DNA of 64,000 bases from Dipetalonema caudispina (taxonomy: Eukaryota > Nematoda > Chromadorea > Rhabditida > Onchocercidae), in assembly GCA_013365325.1 (NCBI GenBank), contig JABVXV010000185.1:2501-66500 (forward strand), written 5' to 3'. A model generated the notes under the pieces. The model ran no database searches, was not told the origin of the DNA, and was given only the letters and a program-made list of their open reading frames with translations. Both the position numbers and the translations under genes were made by a program. Positions 62,361-64,000 of this stretch are shown piece by piece (position 1 is the first letter of the stretch; each line of letters begins with the position of its first letter).

Positions 62361-64000
62361 TGATGAAATTTATAAAAATATGAAAATATAAAAATTTTAA
62401 AATATACGATGAATATTTAAGAAAGAAAAATGTTGTAATTTCTGCGTATCAAGATGTATTACACGTGACATTTGAAGCATAATTAGTTGGTGATGATCCC
62501 TGCAATGGGCAAATTTTTGCAACATGGAAAGTATTCAGTGAAAGAATGGAAAGGATCAGATTATTGACTTAATTTCAAAATAATATATTTGTCAAAAAAA
62601 AAGAAAAAAAAAATTAGTAAATTTTTATAATTGAATGATATAAAATATACGAAAGTTTAACACATGTCATATCGATGAAAAAATAAATCAAAACCTTGAA
62701 AGTTTATTCGGAAAACATCATCATAATGAGGATATAGGCATTTTTCCAACCTATGAGGTTAGATTTTTTATTTGTTGATTGTTATGACCTTTCCTGACTG
62801 TTTCATCGATATCATGACCTTGACCGTTTCATCCTTCCCTTATTTGTGTATAATTTAGCATTTGCTATGAAAAATTCCTATTCGTATTCATGCTAAGTAT
62901 CGTAGTGATCAATCATTAAAGTATGACAGTTTTTATAATTATGCTACAATTTCAAAGTTAAAATTTGGAAATGAAAATTTGGGAAAAGGAACAAAAAAAA
63001 AAAAAAAAACTTCTATAATTGTTATAGCAATAGCACTTGGAATTCTTATAATGTATCACTTGAAATTTCTCGTAATTGTTTTATGAATTTAAAATGTCAA
63101 CAAATCTGTGACATACCTTCGAGAGTAAATTAGATGTTAAATAAGCGAAACTTTTAAAATTACGAAAATATGATGATTAAAAATCAATGTTAATTAGTAA
63201 ATGAAGAGAAGAAGAGAGTGAAAAATTGACAAAATTTCTTATAATACCCATTACTGTTCTTCTTTCTCTCCTTTTCTCTTTCATTCCAGTTGTTTCCTTC
63301 TTTCACTTTTAACTCTTTTTTTTCATTTGTTAGAATTAGTAAACAATTTTTGTTTGTCAATAATATCCTTCATTTAATAAGCTAAAATACGTGATAATCA
63401 AAAATAATTACGAGAAATTTTCACTTAGAAAATGAAAATTATATGTAAAAGATATTTATATTTCAATTACAAAAAAAAAAAAAAGAAAAAAAAAGAAACG
63501 AAAGAAAAATTCGACAATATGTTGTTATTTGAGATGAACAGGTAAAAGGTAATTTGTGTAAATATTTGAAAAGAAAATATCCGATATATGTGCGAAATTT
63601 TCATCTGTTATTTGTTACCTCATCAATAGTCATCGTGTCAAATAACAAAAAAACACATTGCAAGCAGGATAGAGCGAAAAGTGTTGAAATATACTTGAAA
63701 ATTTATATTTCCAGGAAATGACAAGATATTATCGAAAATTTTTTATATCCAAGAAATGTCACATATTTCGAAGAATAGTGAAATATGATAAAAGCTCTAT
63801 ATACCTGAGAAGTGATGGAAGGTTAAGAAAGCTTTAGCGAAGCTATAAAATAACGAAAAAATAAAATTGTTAGATGATGAATGTCATACTAATAAATTAA
63901 ACGAATAGTTGATTACAATTGTTAATCTAATAATCAATAATGATTAATTGATAATTATAAATCTGAAACGATAATACTTTCTTACATATCGATAAGAAGA

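Larger units (their letters stand above)
57621..64000. other. Non-coding terminal region upstream of the ATPase gene
   Basis: No gene is seen in this 6.4 kb. It is very AT-rich, with a TA run (59446-59530), a TTA array (about 59685-60115), a GTAGTAG/GTTGTTG-rich patch (60225-60345), GAT/GATAAT repeats (62180-62360) and many poly-A/T tracts. All open frames here are translated simple repeats or lack domains. It includes the presumed ATPase promoter, in which I could not recognise specific sites. Confidence 0.6.

Noticed and set aside
63680..63800. Weak 36-40-bp periodicity sharing AAATGACAAGATAT-like words with the minisatellite at 39.7 kb
   Set aside because: Copies are too diverged and irregular by eye to claim a relationship.
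1..64000. Wolbachia or mitochondrial inserts, tRNA genes, CRISPR arrays
   Set aside because: None was recognised; tandem repeats here lack unique spacers and no bacterial-type reading frame was seen.

Overview
The window looks like nuclear DNA of a nematode, most probably a filarial or other clade III (spirurid) worm. The evidence is very high AT content with frequent poly-A/T tracts, small exons split by many GT-AG introns, T-rich acceptors next to likely trans-splice sites, and nematode-style orthologues (ZYG-12/Hook with a KASH-like tail, a two-domain LECT-2, a CATP-like P-type ATPase). The species is inferred. All exon models below were assembled by eye from reading frame, splice sites and family similarity; each CDS total is divisible by three.

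Layout. (1) 1-9.2 kb: a 14-exon plus-strand gene for a 782-residue Pygopus-like PHD protein of the Wnt/beta-catenin pathway, with a decayed copy of one of its exons in an intron. (2) 9.2-17.2 kb: no intact gene, but on the minus strand a heavily decayed pyruvate kinase gene can be followed from N- to C-terminus (about 15.3 to 12.4 kb). (3) 17.2-24.2 kb: an 18-exon Hook/ZYG-12 gene (716 residues) encoding a microtubule-binding head, long coiled coils, one membrane segment and a KASH-like C-terminus. (4) 25.6-26.8 kb: a three-exon CoA-diphosphatase-type Nudix hydrolase. (5) 31.6-34.4 kb: a polyQ zinc-finger protein, probably Castor family. (6) 35.6-39.2 kb: a secreted LECT2-like protein with two degenerate M23-type domains, followed by a 36-bp minisatellite. 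(7) 41.4-43.3 kb: a DUSP15/22-like dual-specificity phosphatase. (8) 57.6-44.8 kb, minus strand: a 21-exon P2C-type (Na,K/H,K-ATPase alpha-like) ATPase of 1097 residues in which four signature motifs are altered. (9) 57.6-64 kb: no gene seen, only microsatellites, including a roughly 450-bp TTA array.

The genes do not form an operon or pathway. The strongest leads are the nematode Pygopus-like protein with a DPF motif resembling the Pygo NPF box, the ATPase with changed TGES, PEGL, DKTGT and GDGVND motifs (a possible pseudo-pump), the KASH-like end of ZYG-12, and the pyruvate kinase relic. No bacterial (Wolbachia-like), viral, mitochondrial, tRNA, rRNA or CRISPR sequence was recognised.
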